A stretch of 54,868 nt of DNA. Source: Candidatus Saccharibacteria bacterium UBA6039. GTDB taxonomy: Bacteria > Patescibacteriota > Saccharimonadia > Saccharimonadales > Saccharimonadaceae. Positions 42,720 to 50,898 of this stretch are shown here, one piece after another. The translations under genes were made by a program, and so were the position numbers. The notes under the pieces were generated by a model. That model made no database searches. It was given only the letters and a program-made list of their open reading frames with translations, and was not told the origin of the DNA. Every line of letters starts with the position of its first letter. Within the stretch, counting starts at the first letter, position 1. The stretch spans positions 1-54,868 of the forward strand of contig DIZB01000013.1 in assembly GCA_002427805.1 (NCBI GenBank), in the 5' to 3' direction.

Positions 42720-44462
42720 TTATTGACCTGGAATCTTGAATTGGCCAGGATCGTCACTTGCAGGTGCAGGTGGCGGTGCTTGTGGATCAGGGAAGATATC
42801 GCCTAATCGTTCAGTGGGTGGCAACGTTTCTTCTGGTGCATAGGCAGACGTTACAGCTGGAGCCGGTGGTAACTGTGAGAAATCTGGTAATGGCGGTGGC
42901 GGTGGCAATATAATACCAGGAGTTGGCGAGAACATCGCAGGCGCTGCAGGCTGCGCAGCTGGTGTTTCGTCAAAGGTTGCATGAACTGCGGCGAGCGCAT
43001 CGTCGCGCGATGCATCATCACGCGTTTCCTCGACTGCATAGGCTGAAGTTGGTGGCGTAATCGTCATCTCACCCATGGTACTTGCAACAGGTGCCGAAGG
43101 TGCCTCAAGTTCCCCACTCGGAGCGGCAAAAATATCAGCAGCCGACGCTTCAGTTACTTCAGCCTGGCCATTCATCGGTGCGGTATTAGCTGGCGACTCA
43201 CTTAAATATGCGTGCGATAAGATTGTCTTATTTTGATCATTCTCGAGCTCTTTACGTGCATCCTCAGCAGCTTGCCCGGACGTTGCGTTGAGTGTGCCGC
43301 CAAGTGTTGGCTCGCCTGACATAGCTTCAGGACTTTCGGCAACACCCATTTCAGGCTCAGGCGCATAGGCATGAGTAATCGCAATTGGTGGTAGTGGTTG
43401 CTCGATTGGCACCACTACCGGAGTTGGTACTTCGACTGCAGGCAAATCTTCAACCGCTTGTTCAGCAACCTGAGCAGCCTCGGCTTGATCTTTTTCATGA
43501 ACTTCCTTGGCAATATCGTCGAGGGTCAGTCCTTCGGTATGAACAATTGCCATACTGTCGCTTGGTTCCACTGGTGTCTCTGGCTCAGGAGTCTTATCTA
43601 TTTTGAGGCTTGAAGACATGCCATCGTCATGAGCTGGGCCATCTATCTCGTGAGATTCTTGGAGCTTCGCTGCGATGAGTTGCTGATCAGCACCAGCGGC
43701 CATAAGCTGCGCCGCTACCGTCATTACTTTTGATGATGTTTTATTGTTGCTAAATCGATCCGTCTCAGCCACAATACCCGTCATAAAGGCCGTTGCAGTT
43801 TGGTTATCAAGTAGTGGTTCTTTATCTTTATCAGACTTAAGACCTTCTGCTAGTGCGACAAGCATTTCACTCAGGCTACTTGCGGATTCGTCGTGCCAAT
43901 CAAGGCTCCCAAGCGTGCTCGATTGATCACCCGCACTGAGCGTCGCAACTGTTGCATCATGCAAAATTCGCCCCTGAGCTTCAAGCGCACTATCGAGGTG
44001 ATCTTGATTATCAACCCCAAGTGCTAACACAAGCTCCACATTATAGTCACCTTGGCTAAACTCAAGGTCATCGCTTGTAATTGTGGTGCGGTACGGTGTA
44101 ATAAAGATCTTTACAACGTCACCATCCACTTTGTAGCGCAAATGGTCAGCCTTGTCTTTATCAAGCGCAATAATAAAATCACGTAAGCTATTGGTTGTTG
44201 CCTCAAAAGTCTTTTGTGGGTCAAGGAACGTAATTGCAGGAGGAATCGCACCACTAAAGACAGCTGTGGCATGCTTACCGAGCTTATTGAGCATGACTGT
44301 CAGGCCAAGAGCCGCCGAAAGTGCATCAACCGATGGGTCGGTACTCACGGTCACCAGAATATTAGTCGAGGATTTGATCTTCTCAACAATCTGCTGCTTG
44401 ATTTTGACGTCATTCATGGTGGTTTTCGCCGTTTTCCTATTCTGTTTCTTTTTGGTTCTCAT
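42720..44462 (-). CDS. DHH/NrnA-like protein with degenerate active site and long disordered tail
   Basis: About 580 aa. Residues 17-320 align by pattern with DHH phosphoesterases (NrnA, degrading short RNAs and pAp), including VSTDPSVDALSAALGL in place of the usual NPDGDALGSALAL and LDWHDESASSLSEML in place of WVDPEASSTAELV. The catalytic DHH is missing (LSAGDQSS at that position) and the first-motif aspartates are reduced, so it is probably not a normal hydrolase. Residues 330-580 are Pro/Ala/Glu-rich and likely unstructured. Its place before truB mirrors nrnA-truB order elsewhere. The frame opens at 44669, inside a structured RNA region; the ATG at 44462 (MRTKKKQ), 12 bases after the predicted transcription start, or the one at 44417 (MNDVK) is the real start. 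Confidence 0.7.
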   Translation of the reverse strand: MRTKKKQNRKTAKTTMNDVKIKQQIVEKIKSSTNILVTVSTDPSVDALSAALGLTVMLNKLGKHATAVFSGAIPPAITFLDPQKTFEATTNSLRDFIIALDKDKADHLRYKVDGDVVKIFITPYRTTITSDDLEFSQGDYNVELVLALGVDNQDHLDSALEAQGRILHDATVATLSAGDQSSTLGSLDWHDESASSLSEMLVALAEGLKSDKDKEPLLDNQTATAFMTGIVAETDRFSNNKTSSKVMTVAAQLMAAGADQQLIAAKLQESHEIDGPAHDDGMSSSLKIDKTPEPETPVEPSDSMAIVHTEGLTLDDIAKEVHEKDQAEAAQVAEQAVEDLPAVEVPTPVVVPIEQPLPPIAITHAYAPEPEMGVAESPEAMSGEPTLGGTLNATSGQAAEDARKELENDQNKTILSHAYLSESPANTAPMNGQAEVTEASAADIFAAPSGELEAPSAPVASTMGEMTITPPTSAYAVEETRDDASRDDALAAVHATFDETPAAQPAAPAMFSPTPGIILPPPPPLPDFSQLPPAPAVTSAYAPEETLPPTERLGDIFPDPQAPPPAPASDDPGQFKIPGQ

Positions 44463-44480
44463 TACTGAGAGTTTGGTGTC

Positions 44481-44510
44481 ACTATACCATAAGTGTTTTG
44501 TATCCGTCAA
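44481..44510 (-). promoter_or_regulatory. Promoter of the DHH-like gene
   Basis: Minus-strand TTGACG (44505-44510), 18-base spacer, TATAGT (44481-44486). It shows that the open frame upstream of about 44474 is not translated as part of this gene. Confidence 0.7.
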
Positions 44511-44515
44511 TAAAA

Positions 44516-44543
44516 TTGAAAGGTAGTCGTACCCCGTTATTGT
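44516..44543 (+). promoter_or_regulatory. Possible promoter of the structured RNA
   Basis: Plus-strand TTGAAA (44516-44521), 16-base spacer, TATTGT (44538-44543), predicting a start near 44550, just before the first RNA stem. Divergent from the DHH-gene promoter. Confidence 0.4.
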
Positions 44544-44547
44544 TCGC

Positions 44548-44765
44548 ACTCTCATACCGATTATTCTTAAACACGGCTTCGCTCCGGGTCCGAACAGGGG
44601 CCCCGGCACCCTGTCGAACTCTGGCTGCAGATGTGTTTTAGAATAACAATACTTCGATTGCTCTACCAAACTGAGCCTATAGTAGAGACGGCCCCGTCAT
44701 ATGTGGTAATCGAAGGGATGTCCCCGGGTAGAGCGGCCCGGAGAGAACCATATATGATGGGGAGG
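44548..44765 (+). ncRNA. Predicted pseudoknotted structured RNA, family unknown
   Basis: The only long gene-free stretch of the window (44463-44867). Plus-strand pairings: TTATTCTTAAACAC (44561-44574) with GTGTTTTAGAATAA (44633-44646), 13 of 14 paired, enclosing ACAGGG/CCCTGT (44594-44599, 44609-44614); CTTCGATT (44652-44659) with AATCGAAG (44708-44715); CTCTAC/GTAGAG (44661-44666, 44682-44687); CCCCGTCATATGTGGT (44692-44707) with ACCATATATGATGGGG (44747-44762), 16 pairs, two of them G-U; CCGGG/CCCGG (44724-44728, 44737-44741). The 8-bp and 16-bp stems cross and abut at 44707/44708, an H-type pseudoknot. GCTCTACC (44660-44667) also matches GGTAGAGC (44727-44734). The G-U pairs favour the plus strand. 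Not recognised as RNase P, SRP, 6S or tmRNA. Confidence 0.6.
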
Positions 44766-44777
44766 ATGTAAAAAGAG

Positions 44778-44807
44778 AAGGTCACACTATGTAACCCTTT
44801 ACTTTTT
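44778..44807 (+). terminator. Weak possible terminator of the structured RNA
   Basis: AAGG (44778-44781) with CCTT (44796-44799), perhaps extended by T82-A94 across a bulge, then ACTTTTT (44801-44807). It overlaps the rpsT promoter; low confidence. Confidence 0.25.
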
Positions 44808-44826
44808 CTCTGTTTTCCTCTATAAT
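44798..44826 (+). promoter_or_regulatory. rpsT promoter
   Basis: TTTACT (44798-44803), 17-base spacer, perfect TATAAT (44821-44826); start near 44833, so the RNA structure upstream is not part of the rpsT leader. AAAGGAA before the ATG is the ribosome-binding site. Confidence 0.75.
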
Positions 44827-44867
44827 CTGCCTTTGATTGTATCTATTATTTTAAACAAAGGAACACC

Positions 44868-45287
44868 ATGCCAATCATCAAATCAGCCATCAAACGAGCA
44901 AAGCAAACGATCAAGCGTCGTGACCGTAACGTTGGTATTAAACGTGATATCAAATCTGCAGTCAAAGCCTTCACTGAAAAGCCAAGCGCTGCTACCCTCT
45001 CTGCCGCTTACAGCGAAATCGACACAGCTGTAAAGAAAAAACTTCTTAAAAAGAACACTGCTGCTCGTCGCAAGGCTGGTCTTTCTAAAATCGCTAAAGC
45101 CGCTGGCGTAAAGCTAGGGACTGCTAAGAAAACGACTGCGACGGCTGTTAAGGCTGCTGCACCTGCAAAGAAACCAGCAGCAAAGACAGTTGCAAAACCA
45201 GCAGCCACAAAAGCTGCTCCTAAAACTGCGGCTAAACCAGCTGCAGCCAAGAAGCCAGCTACTAAAAAAGCTCCAGCGAAAAAATAA
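44868..45287 (+). CDS. rpsT: Ribosomal protein S20 with histone-H1-like C-terminal extension
   Basis: 139 aa. Residues 1-88 are S20 (MPIIKSAIKRAKQTIKRRDRN, AYSEIDTAVKKKLLKKNTAAR), the normal length of the protein. Residues 89-139 are extra: almost only Ala, Lys, Pro and Thr with repeated AAKP/AKKP units (KPAAKTVAKPAATKAAPK), like histone H1 or bacterial Hc1-type tails. The tail could bind rRNA or DNA without specificity. Monocistronic with its own promoter and terminator. Confidence 0.95.
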   Translation: MPIIKSAIKRAKQTIKRRDRNVGIKRDIKSAVKAFTEKPSAATLSAAYSEIDTAVKKKLLKKNTAARRKAGLSKIAKAAGVKLGTAKKTTATAVKAAAPAKKPAAKTVAKPAATKAAPKTAAKPAAAKKPATKKAPAKK

Positions 45288-45302
45288 TAGATTTCTCCAA
45301 CT

Positions 45303-45330
45303 AAAAATAGCTCCCGTGGGAGCTATTTTT
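45303..45330. terminator. Bidirectional terminator shared by rpsT and holA
   Basis: Perfect stem AAAAATAGCTCCC/GGGAGCTATTTTT (45303-45315 with 45318-45330) with a tiny loop and T runs on both strands; it overlaps the holA stop codon. Confidence 0.93.
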
Positions 45331-46222
45331 ATAGTGACAGCAACGTTCGTTCAATCACAAGCCACGGCTCACCGCGGGAGATTTTCATATCATCATCCGC
45401 TTTTGCAAATGCCTCAATCACCTCACGTGCGCCAGCTCTTCCAAGTTTTTTTGCGACTGCTTGAAGCTTTGACACCGCGTATGGATGAACACTAAAATCT
45501 TTGGCTATCTCGTCGCTAGGTGCAGCTACTGCAACGGCCGCTAGTTGAAAGGCCTGTCCGGATAGTAGTCCGAATAGTCTGTACGGATCTTCTGTTAGTT
45601 CAAGGGTTTTTAGCATATCGCTCACCTTCTGGCGGTCACCTCGAAGTGCTGCGTCAAATAAGTTAAATACATTTTCACTCGGACGAGCGTCGATAATTGC
45701 CTCAATCATTGTGACAGAGCTATCACCTGCAAGTAACAGCTTTTCGAGACCATGATACAACTGCCACTGATCCATACCTATACGCGTCACAAGTGCGTGA
45801 GTACTTTTTGTGTCCAAAGCTATGCCCACCTTCTTTGCTTCAGCCATTACCCACGACTCAGCCACAGAACCATCACGTTCAGTCCACACTTTGAATTCCT
45901 TCACATCAGCTTGTTTTTGAAGTGCTTTGTACGCGACTGTTCGTTTATCTGGTTTTGGCTCAACGAGCACCAGCTGTATGTCGTCACTCACGCGGCCAAG
46001 CCAGTCACCAAATACTGGCCAAATGATTTTGTTCTCAGATAGATTCTTTATGATGACAAGTCGCTTGGTTGCAAACAAGGTCGCACCCATCAAAAGGTCT
46101 GGTAACTGGCGCAGCTCTAGTTCGCTGCCATCGATGCGCTCAGCAACCGTGTGAAAGGCATCAACAATGCGGGCGACCTCGCGCTCAATTTCGAATGAAT
46201 TATCTCCTGTTAGTAGCTGCAT
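45329..46222 (-). CDS. holA: DNA polymerase III delta subunit
   Basis: About 297 aa; part of the clamp loader that opens the sliding clamp. MQLLTGDNSFEIEREVARIV, LFATKRLVIIKNLSENKIIW, LVLVEPKPDKRTVAYKALQKQ and FNLFDAALRGDRQKVSDMLKTL follow the HolA pattern, with a C-terminal helical collar domain. The frame continues to 46267, but the ATG at 46222 places the family-typical N-terminus first. A TATACT at 46236-46241 precedes it. Confidence 0.9.
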   Translation of the reverse strand: MQLLTGDNSFEIEREVARIVDAFHTVAERIDGSELELRQLPDLLMGATLFATKRLVIIKNLSENKIIWPVFGDWLGRVSDDIQLVLVEPKPDKRTVAYKALQKQADVKEFKVWTERDGSVAESWVMAEAKKVGIALDTKSTHALVTRIGMDQWQLYHGLEKLLLAGDSSVTMIEAIIDARPSENVFNLFDAALRGDRQKVSDMLKTLELTEDPYRLFGLLSGQAFQLAAVAVAAPSDEIAKDFSVHPYAVSKLQAVAKKLGRAGAREVIEAFAKADDDMKISRGEPWLVIERTLLSL

Positions 46223-46242
46223 CGTTATACCTTCAGTATACC

Positions 46243-47112
46243 TTAGAGGACTTGGCAGTGCGGGCAAATATGCGTGCCACGACCGGCCGCTTTAAATTTA
46301 ATAATAATCGTCCCACAACGTGGGCACTCCAGGCCTTCACGCCGAAAGACGCGTGCAAAATCCATGTAACTTCCCTTTTTACCTTCAGCATTAATGTATG
46401 TGTGATTACTGCTACCACCCTTTGCGATGGCAAGATTCATCACTTCACGAAGTTCCGTATGCAGATCTTCAAACTCTTTTGTTGTAATAGTGTTGACGAG
46501 TCGTTTCGGGTGAATACGCGCACCCCATAGTGACTCATCTGCATAGATATTACCCACGCCAGCAACCACCGTCTGATCAAGCAGTGCAGCTTTAATGCTG
46601 GTTTTGCCACGGCGCGTAAAACGAGCAGCAAAATCTGCAGCTGTAAAGTGGGCTTCAAGCGGCTCTGGGCCAACACGACGCATAAAATCTATATTCGGCA
46701 CCTCAAGTGTCGGGATAAGTTTCATCCAGCCAAATTTACGCTGGTCGTTAAAGAAAAGCTTTGAGTCATCGACAAATGTCATTTCTACACGCGTCGATTT
46801 GTCAGGCAAACTATGCACCAAGCTATCGTTTGGATGACCAGCCCCAAATCGTACATCACGCGCGACAAACACCAACTGTCCTGTCATCTTGAGATGCGTC
46901 ACAAGCGTATAACCAGTCGAAAGATCAATCAGCAGTACTTTGGCACGACGTCGTACATCAGTCACCGTTGCCTGAAGCATAAATGCCTCCACGTCCTGCG
47001 CCGCGTTTGGAAAACTTTTTGCCGTATCCGATGTAACAGTCTTCATAACGCGCCCAATAATCAGCTCATGTAGGCCACGACGTACTGTTTCGACTTCTGG
47101 TAGTTCAGGCAC
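46243..47112 (-). CDS. mutM: Formamidopyrimidine-DNA glycosylase
   Basis: 289-aa Fpg, removes oxidised purines from DNA. Starts MPELPEVETVRRGL, with catalytic Pro2 and Glu3; the H2TH region includes VAGVGNIYADESLW; the C-terminal zinc finger is complete, CPRCGTIIIKF and HICPHCQ. ATG overlaps the end of the HAD gene by eight bases, so the two are coupled. Confidence 0.97.
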   Translation of the reverse strand: MPELPEVETVRRGLHELIIGRVMKTVTSDTAKSFPNAAQDVEAFMLQATVTDVRRRAKVLLIDLSTGYTLVTHLKMTGQLVFVARDVRFGAGHPNDSLVHSLPDKSTRVEMTFVDDSKLFFNDQRKFGWMKLIPTLEVPNIDFMRRVGPEPLEAHFTAADFAARFTRRGKTSIKAALLDQTVVAGVGNIYADESLWGARIHPKRLVNTITTKEFEDLHTELREVMNLAIAKGGSSNHTYINAEGKKGSYMDFARVFRREGLECPRCGTIIIKFKAAGRGTHICPHCQVL

Positions 47113-47683
47113 GGCTCGTCAGCACCTCCTGGAGGTCACTTTGCGCTTGCTCGAGCGTACCAAAAAACACCGTCTCCATGCCAGCTCGCTTTGCTCCCTC
47201 AACGTTTTCCAAAATATCGTCAATCATGACACACTCTTCGGATTGAACGCCGAGCTTCTCGGCCATCATTTCAAAGATTCGCACGTCTGGTTTTACAATC
47301 CCAACCACACCCGAAAGCACTTCACCATCAAATAATGTCCCTCTTTCATCAGTAGGCAAAAAATCATCAAGCCATTCTTTGCCAATATTGCTAAGAAGCC
47401 CTATTTTGTATGTACCCTCGTTTTTCAGCCTTCGCACCCACTTAAATACAGATTCTGAACGAACATTTTGCTGCCAATAGCGAGCCTCCACTTCATCATG
47501 CGGAACGCCAGTGAGCTCACTTATCGCATCGTCAAATTCGCTGCGGCTCATATAGCCGTAGTCCGAACGCAGCGTAAGATCATGAAGCTGTTGAGACAGC
47601 TGCGGAAAATCGTGCTTCATTGACTCGGTACCGGATACAACCAGTACGCCAAAACAATCAAAAATTATTGCCTTTATTGCCAC
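47105..47683 (-). CDS. HAD-superfamily hydrolase, YihX-like
   Basis: 192 aa. Motif I IIFDCFGVLV has the nucleophile D9 but Phe at the +2 position where most HAD phosphatases carry Asp, as seen in the epoxide-hydrolase/YihX-type subgroup. Further motifs are LLSNIGKEW, KPDVRIFEMMAEKLGV and VMIDDILENVEGAKRAG. The start is GTG at 47683 with AAGGAGG eight bases upstream. The stop is TGA. Lies in the 205-aa gene-HAD-mutM operon. Confidence 0.85.
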   Translation of the reverse strand: MAIKAIIFDCFGVLVVSGTESMKHDFPQLSQQLHDLTLRSDYGYMSRSEFDDAISELTGVPHDEVEARYWQQNVRSESVFKWVRRLKNEGTYKIGLLSNIGKEWLDDFLPTDERGTLFDGEVLSGVVGIVKPDVRIFEMMAEKLGVQSEECVMIDDILENVEGAKRAGMETVFFGTLEQAQSDLQEVLTSRA

Positions 47684-47696
47684 AACCTTACCTCCT

Positions 47697-48314
47697 TTAA
47701 AGATTTGAGCTTAGGTTTACTTTTCGAATCACACTCGAAGACGTCGGGAACTGGCTTACGAACAAGTTCGTCAGCTGACTAACGGTGGCGTCAAGTGAGC
47801 CAGTTGAGCCGCTACACGTTGAAGTCCACAAGTTCTTCACGCTTGTTGTGCCGTTCAAAATTTCAAATTGGTAGACGCGTCCAGTCGCACAGACTCCTCT
47901 TGTATCATTTTTATCACCGCTCAGTTCGGTACCCTTTGCAAGGTTTGCTTTATCAAGTGCATACACAAATTGTTCATATGATGGAATGTTATTACCGAGC
48001 GCTATTTGATCAACTTTTGTATCAAGATAGCCCGTATAGGTCGTCAATGTGCGACTCGAAGGTGTAATGGTGATCTGGTATGAACGGAATAACTCGTCGG
48101 CTACAATCGGCCCACGAACGGTTAAGCGAACTGCTCGATCAACCGTTGTTGAGAGTAATGCGCTTCGTGATGTATCAACGCTAGTTGTTTGCGTCGTACT
48201 ACTGCCAGAAAAAAAGACTGCTCGAGTCAGTGAGACAAGCGCTGCAATTGCAACGACAACAATAACGAGGACGAGGGCAATCGGAATAATACGTGATGGA
48301 GTAAATCGGGCCAT
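47697..48314 (-). CDS. Membrane-anchored exported protein, unknown function
   Basis: 205 aa: short cytoplasmic start, one membrane helix (IIPIALVLVIVVVAIAALVSL), then an exported domain with two Cys (GVCATG and STCSGS) likely to pair. No family recognised. Its stop codon overlaps the ribosome-binding site of the HAD gene. Confidence 0.72.
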   Translation of the reverse strand: MARFTPSRIIPIALVLVIVVVAIAALVSLTRAVFFSGSSTTQTTSVDTSRSALLSTTVDRAVRLTVRGPIVADELFRSYQITITPSSRTLTTYTGYLDTKVDQIALGNNIPSYEQFVYALDKANLAKGTELSGDKNDTRGVCATGRVYQFEILNGTTSVKNLWTSTCSGSTGSLDATVSQLTNLFVSQFPTSSSVIRKVNLSSNL

Positions 48315-48358
48315 GTATGTACCTTAGTATTTTTCGCCGTATCTGTCAATCTGTAAAC

Positions 48359-50884
48359 TTAGAGCTCACCCCAGTCGGCGCCAATACTCACGTCGACTTT
48401 GAGCTTAATACCAAGTTCCGGCGCGATGCCTTCCATCGTATCCTTTAATATCGTTGCAATGGCGTCGGTATTCTTAATGGGCGCTTCCACTAAAATGCTG
48501 TCGTGAATTTGCAGAATCTGTGTGCCAAGATCACCAAGTTTGCTATCAACTTCAAGCATCGCAAGCTTCATAAGATCAGCTTCAGTCCCCTGTATCGGCA
48601 TGTTCGCTGCGGCTCGCTCCGCGCCTTGGCGTACCATAAAGTTGCTGCTGTAAATATCTGGCGTTGGACGACGACGCCCAAAGTATGTTTCGACATAGCC
48701 GTCGGCTCGGGCATGTGCCAGCGTATCATCAATATACTTACGGATTGGTGCACGAAGTTCAAAATAGCGATCGATAAACTTCTTGGCTTCAATAAAATCC
48801 ATACCGGTTGCGGCGCTCAGGCCATGTGGACTCATACCGTACAAGATACCGAAGTTAATCACCTTAGCGTCACGCCTTTGGCGTTTTGTCACCTCGTCCA
48901 TTGGGATCCCATACACCTCACTGGCGGTCTTGGTGTGAATATCAATATCACCGTTGAAGTCGTTAATCATTTCAGTGTCGCCAGCGAGTATTGCAGCTAA
49001 GCGAAGCTCAAATTGTGAATAATCAGCACTAATAAATATCTTGCCCTTTTCAGGTACAAAGGCTGTTCGAATCTTGCGACCCAGGTCGGTACGAACTGGA
49101 ATATTTTGCAGGTTCGGGTTAGTGCTACTGAGGCGTCCAGTACTTGCGACGTCTTGGTTGAATGTGGTGTGAATACGATGATTTTTATCAGCGAGCAGTG
49201 GCAGTGTATCAACGTAGGTGTTCTTAAGTTTCGCAAGTTCACGGGTACGTTCAATGAGCTCAATAATTGGATGCTGGCCCTTTAATTTATCGAGTTCTTT
49301 TTGGCCAGTGCTATAGCCTGTTTTACCTTTTTTAATCCCAGCGGTCGGGAGCTGCAACTTCGTAAATAGCACTTCAGATAGTTGTGCCGGGCTCGCAATG
49401 TTAAAGTCATAGCCAGCCATTTCATACATCTGTTTTTCAAGTTCTGCGTGTTCACTGCCGAGCTCAAGGCTCATTTTTGCAAGCTGCGTCGGGTCGATTT
49501 TGATGCCCTCGTGCTCCATACGAAATAGCGTGTGAATAAGGGGGAAATCATATTTCTGCGCGATATGTGCAATCTTGTCGTGAAGCGTAAATGCCTCAAC
49601 TTGCCAGCCATAAATTTGCCAGGCCGCAGCTATCTCATCAGCGGGACCTGCCAGTTCCCCACCAATAAGCCCTACCAAACTGCGGTCACGACGCAGTGGA
49701 TCAAGCAAAAATGCCGCCTGACGTATATCATGAATATCGCTAAATCGCGGGTAGATAGTATGTGCTGCAAGGTCATGATATACCTGCTTCACGTCGTAGG
49801 CAATCACCGTCCCAAATTCAATCGCACGCCAAAAACTTGCATCAATAGCTGCTATTTTTTCGTGGCTCACAGATACTTGGTTGAACGCTGCCCATAGCTC
49901 GCCGTCAACAACCTGTAACACCATAGGTCCGTCGATTGATACCTGGCTTGGCCACGGTACTTCCTTCAAACTCACTTCATCGGACTCGTGAAAATACAGC
50001 GACGTATCGGCGACTTCCTGCATATGTTTCGGCAACCGCTTAATCAGTGAATGAAACTCGAGTTCGCGGAGTTCAGCAGCAACCGCCGGGAGGTCAGTAT
50101 TGTTAATATCCGCCTCTTTCCAGTCGAGTGTAATAGGCACGTCGCAAAAAATACGAGCTAAGTTTTGGCTCATGTACGCATTTACTTTATCATCAATCAA
50201 GTACTGTTTTTGGGCACCCTTTAACTCATCAATATGTTCATATATGCCATCGAGATCTTTATAGTCTGTGAGTAGCTTTTCGGCAGCCTTAGGCCCAATT
50301 TTGCGCACACCTGGAATGTTATCACTCGTGTCACCAACAAGTGCTTTGTAATCAACAAACTGAGAAACATGCACACCGTATTTATCAAAGAATGCAGCGT
50401 CATCAAAGTAGATAAGCTCACTACCCTTCTTGGTAATGTACACTTTGGTCGACGGTGAAATGAGCTGCATCATATCGTAGTCGCCTGTTACAATACACGT
50501 TTCAATCCCCTTCTCGGCCGCTTCGAGCGAGAAGGTTCCCATGATGTCATCTGCCTCGTACTGATCTAGTTCGTAAAGTGGCCAGCCAAAACTTTCGAGT
50601 AATGCGTGCAAAATCGGTAGCTGAGCATAAAAATCGTCTGGGGGCTTGGTACGACCAGCTTTATAGTCTGCATAAATTTCGCTGCGTTTACCCGTTGATG
50701 TGCCACGAATATCCCAGGCGACTGCGACATAGTCAGGCTCGAGCTTTTTAATCACTTCAATTGCAATGCTCGCAAACCCAAAAACTCCGCCAGTTGGCGT
50801 ACCGTCACTCAAACTCAGCCCAGGCATGGCAAAATACCCGCGGTAAAACACGGACATGCCGTCGATCAACACCAAACGCTTCAT
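48359..50884 (-). CDS. polA: DNA polymerase I
   Basis: 841 aa. Residues 1-290: 5'-3' nuclease (FYRGYFAMPGLSLSDGTPTG, YEADDIMG, VTGDYDMMQLIS, GDTSDNIPGVRKIGPKAAEKLL). Middle: a 3'-5' exonuclease-like fold in which the metal-binding acidic residues are not evident, so proofreading is probably lost. C-terminal polymerase: motif A ISADYSQFELRLAAILAGD, motif B RRDAKVINFGILYGMSPHG, motif C QIHDSILVEAP. Leaderless start predicted from TATACT six bases before the ATG. Confidence 0.97.
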   Translation of the reverse strand: MKRLVLIDGMSVFYRGYFAMPGLSLSDGTPTGGVFGFASIAIEVIKKLEPDYVAVAWDIRGTSTGKRSEIYADYKAGRTKPPDDFYAQLPILHALLESFGWPLYELDQYEADDIMGTFSLEAAEKGIETCIVTGDYDMMQLISPSTKVYITKKGSELIYFDDAAFFDKYGVHVSQFVDYKALVGDTSDNIPGVRKIGPKAAEKLLTDYKDLDGIYEHIDELKGAQKQYLIDDKVNAYMSQNLARIFCDVPITLDWKEADINNTDLPAVAAELRELEFHSLIKRLPKHMQEVADTSLYFHESDEVSLKEVPWPSQVSIDGPMVLQVVDGELWAAFNQVSVSHEKIAAIDASFWRAIEFGTVIAYDVKQVYHDLAAHTIYPRFSDIHDIRQAAFLLDPLRRDRSLVGLIGGELAGPADEIAAAWQIYGWQVEAFTLHDKIAHIAQKYDFPLIHTLFRMEHEGIKIDPTQLAKMSLELGSEHAELEKQMYEMAGYDFNIASPAQLSEVLFTKLQLPTAGIKKGKTGYSTGQKELDKLKGQHPIIELIERTRELAKLKNTYVDTLPLLADKNHRIHTTFNQDVASTGRLSSTNPNLQNIPVRTDLGRKIRTAFVPEKGKIFISADYSQFELRLAAILAGDTEMINDFNGDIDIHTKTASEVYGIPMDEVTKRQRRDAKVINFGILYGMSPHGLSAATGMDFIEAKKFIDRYFELRAPIRKYIDDTLAHARADGYVETYFGRRRPTPDIYSSNFMVRQGAERAAANMPIQGTEADLMKLAMLEVDSKLGDLGTQILQIHDSILVEAPIKNTDAIATILKDTMEGIAPELGIKLKVDVSIGADWGEL

Positions 50885-50890
50885 AATACC

Positions 50891-50896
50891 AGTATA
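50891..50896 (-). promoter_or_regulatory. -10 box of polA
   Basis: Minus-strand TATACT six bases before ATG 50884. Confidence 0.5.
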
Positions 50897-50898
50897 GC

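Noticed and set aside
44601..44632. Minus-strand TTCGACAGGG, similar to the 5' end of tmRNA
   Set aside because: No tag reading frame, no tRNA-like 3' end with T-arm and CCA follows; on the minus strand the region runs into the DHH gene.
44463..44669. Extension of the DHH-like frame to ATG 44669
   Set aside because: It crosses the gene's own promoter and the structured RNA; the residues are low-complexity and unlike the family.
44660..44680. tRNA D-arm-like minus-strand sequence GCTCAGTTTGGTAGAGC
   Set aside because: No anticodon arm, T-arm or acceptor stem can be built around it; the match reflects the complementary segments of the pseudoknot RNA.
44650..44765. HDV-like ribozyme
   Set aside because: The hairpin order differs: the first loop's hairpin lies before the 5' strand of the long stem, whereas in HDV the P3 hairpin lies after P2, and no J4/2 active-site motif is visible.
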